Origin: Planctomycetota bacterium | Lineage (GTDB): Bacteria > Planctomycetota > Phycisphaerae > UBA1845 | Direction of reading: 5' to 3' | Length of the DNA: 13,745 nucleotides | Assembly (NCBI GenBank): GCA_022563055.1 | Contig: JADFOB010000007.1 | Location: 1 to 13,745 of the forward strand | Shown: in pieces, positions 12,514-13,745 of the stretch | Position numbering within the stretch: position 1 is the first letter of the stretch | Layout of the letters: the number at the start of each line of letters is the position of its first letter | Made by a program: the position numbers and the translations under genes | The notes under the pieces: generated by a model | The model's database searches: none | What the model was told of the DNA's origin: nothing | The model's input: the letters and a program-made list of their open reading frames with translations, nothing else

Positions 12514-13745
12514 GTAAGAGGTCAGCCGTCTGCAATGGATCCAGTGGGTAGCGGCGGAAGTTCGCCGGTGGTCAAGTAGGTTTTGAGGGCATTGGTGATG
12601 GTCTTCGTGGGGTTGAGGCCGCGAAGACGCAGGGTGCGGTAGACACTCATGAGGACGGCCTGGGTGGCTGCGCCGCGGTCGCTGCGATTCGACTGACTGT
12701 TCTTCCGCAAGATCACTGCCGGGCGGATCTGTCTTTCTCCGAAGTTGTTGTCCGCAGTCACGTAGAGGTAATCCAGGAACGTGAAGAGGTACTCCCCATA
12801 GCGACGCAGGCGTTTCGTCAATCGCTTGGCATCGGCATCCGCATGCTCTTCGTGTGCCATTTGGCCAACACGACGGTTCAACCGGTCGATCCGCCTTTGA
12901 TACCGCTTCGGCGCAAAGTCCGAACGCTTCCGCAGACGGATGCCATCACGCAGCAGCCGGCGCAGTTTCTTGGCGAAGGCCTGCCACTGGGCGGAGTCGT
13001 TGCGCAGGTCCACCTTTTCCAACTCGCGCAGCAGATGGGGGAGGCACTTCTGCCGATCCGCCGCGTCGACTGAATCGTACGCCGCCCAGAAGTCGGTGAT
13101 CAAAACGCCCTCGAAGGCTTCGGTGAAAAACTTCTGCAACACGGGACTGCCTCGGCAGTACTCGATCATGTAATAGCAATTGCGATCGTTCGCGAAACAC
13201 CATAGCCAGCATCCTTGGCCATTGATCCGCCAACCGGTTTCGTCGGCGTGAAGGTAGGCGGAGTTCTTCGCGGCTTCCGCGATTTGTTCATACCACGCCA
13301 GAAGAATCTCCGACAACCGCCGCCATCCGTCGATCAGACCGCCCGGCGTGAGCTTGGTTTGCAGATGATAACCGAGAATGTCCACGATCTGATCGATCGT
13401 CACGCCCAGGCCGTAATGGAGCCAGGAAGTCAGGGCATTCAGATGGTGGCCTATCGTCGCATGGGGCAACGCATCGGGCACGACGGGTTCCACGTGTTTC
13501 TTGCACTTGGGACAGTAGTCGCGGTGAATGGTGTGCTCGGTGACCACCGGATGAATCTCTTGGGGGATGTCTTCGATGATCCGTCTGCGACTGCGCTGAC
13601 AGCGTTGCAGTCGTCCGTCACAGTGTGGACAGCGCTTCAGACGGTGGGTTTCCCGTTCATCGATCTGCTCGGGTGTCTTCCGCCGATGGCCCGGATGCCC
13701 TTGCCGGGCTCCGGGCTTCTTGCGTCGCTTGGGCGTGTTGGGCTT
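12514..13745 (-). mobile_element. IS66-family insertion sequence, one end visible
   Basis: The element contains an IS66-type transposase and runs off the right edge. The left boundary is placed at GTAAGAGG from 12514 because IS66 ends usually begin GTAA. This leaves only 8 bases between the transposase stop and the end, which is close but plausible. The other end is outside the window, so the inverted repeat and any 8-base target duplication (here it would be the bases just before 12514) cannot be checked. It lies about 160 bases past tRNA-Leu. Confidence 0.6.
12522..13745 (-). CDS. IS66-family transposase, 5' end cut by window
   Basis: This is a DDE transposase that moves the IS66 element. 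The frame is open to the right edge; 407 residues are visible, against about 450-530 for whole family members. The GTG at 13547 is internal, since the frame upstream encodes good IS66 N-terminal sequence: a basic 'RRKKPGARQGHPGHRR' with 'TPEQIDE', then a zinc-ribbon-like C39/C42 (CPHC) and C78/C81 (CPKC). The catalytic residues are likely D168 in 'HADETGW', D218 in 'LITDFWAAYD' and E337 in 'NNFGERQIRPAVILRKNSQ'. 'LHYGLGVTIDQIVDILG' is also typical. No frameshift or stop is seen in the visible part, so the gene may be active. The companion genes tnpA and tnpB, if present, would lie upstream, beyond the window. Confidence 0.93.
   Translation of the reverse strand, partial: KPNTPKRRKKPGARQGHPGHRRKTPEQIDERETHRLKRCPHCDGRLQRCQRSRRRIIEDIPQEIHPVVTEHTIHRDYCPKCKKHVEPVVPDALPHATIGHHLNALTSWLHYGLGVTIDQIVDILGYHLQTKLTPGGLIDGWRRLSEILLAWYEQIAEAAKNSAYLHADETGWRINGQGCWLWCFANDRNCYYMIEYCRGSPVLQKFFTEAFEGVLITDFWAAYDSVDAADRQKCLPHLLRELEKVDLRNDSAQWQAFAKKLRRLLRDGIRLRKRSDFAPKRYQRRIDRLNRRVGQMAHEEHADADAKRLTKRLRRYGEYLFTFLDYLYVTADNNFGERQIRPAVILRKNSQSNRSDRGAATQAVLMSVYRTLRLRGLNPTKTITNALKTYLTTGELPPLPTGSIADG

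Noticed and set aside
12312..12551. Short plus-strand open frame starting inside the tRNA
   Set aside because: It begins within tRNA-Leu and ends in the transposase gene; composition is not protein-like.
12269..13745. Integrative island at the tRNA-Leu 3' end
   Set aside because: No integrase is visible and no direct repeat of the tRNA 3' end is found in the window; only an IS66 element follows.

Overview
The window is a GC-rich bacterial chromosome segment. Its first ten kilobases are the spc and alpha ribosomal-protein operons, all on the plus strand: rplX (5' end cut by the window), rplE, rpsN, rpsH, rplF, rplR, rpsE, rplO, secY, map, rpmJ, rpsM, rpsK, rpsD, rpoA and rplQ. Gene order follows the usual bacterial plan, but rpmD (uL30), adk and infA are missing from the places where many bacteria carry them. 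RpoA and bL17 are much longer than their usual counterparts, with low-complexity C-terminal tails, and bL17 also has an internal insertion. Frequent GTG starts, high GC, these extensions and an IS66 element suggest Planctomycetota or a relative, perhaps Phycisphaerae-like. That assignment is an inference from general knowledge, not from a search.

Layout: positions 1-5102 hold the spc-type genes through secY. Positions 5230-6169 hold map and the 37-residue rpmJ. Positions 6181-9721 hold the alpha-type genes, with rpoA and rplQ overlapping at ATGA. A HIT-family hydrolase gene follows (9758-10189). A convergent YjbQ-family gene lies on the minus strand (10228-10650), and aroC (chorismate synthase) runs from 10774 to 11937, divergent from yjbQ.

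From 11938 the sequence changes from housekeeping to accessory character. A stretch of about 330 bases without a gene holds a large imperfect inverted repeat (core arms 29 bases, 27 matching) that resembles a miniature inverted-repeat element. A tRNA-Leu(UAG) gene follows (12269-12352), then about 160 bases with several small hairpins that look like dispersed repeat material. Last is an IS66-family transposase on the minus strand that runs off the right edge.

Together the operon genes supply both ribosomal subunits, the SecY translocon channel, N-terminal methionine removal and the RNA polymerase alpha subunit. No strong promoter or intrinsic terminator is visible inside the operon, consistent with one long transcript starting upstream of the window. 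The best candidate for something undescribed is the inverted-repeat element beside tRNA-Leu. No defence system, CRISPR array or biosynthetic cluster is visible.
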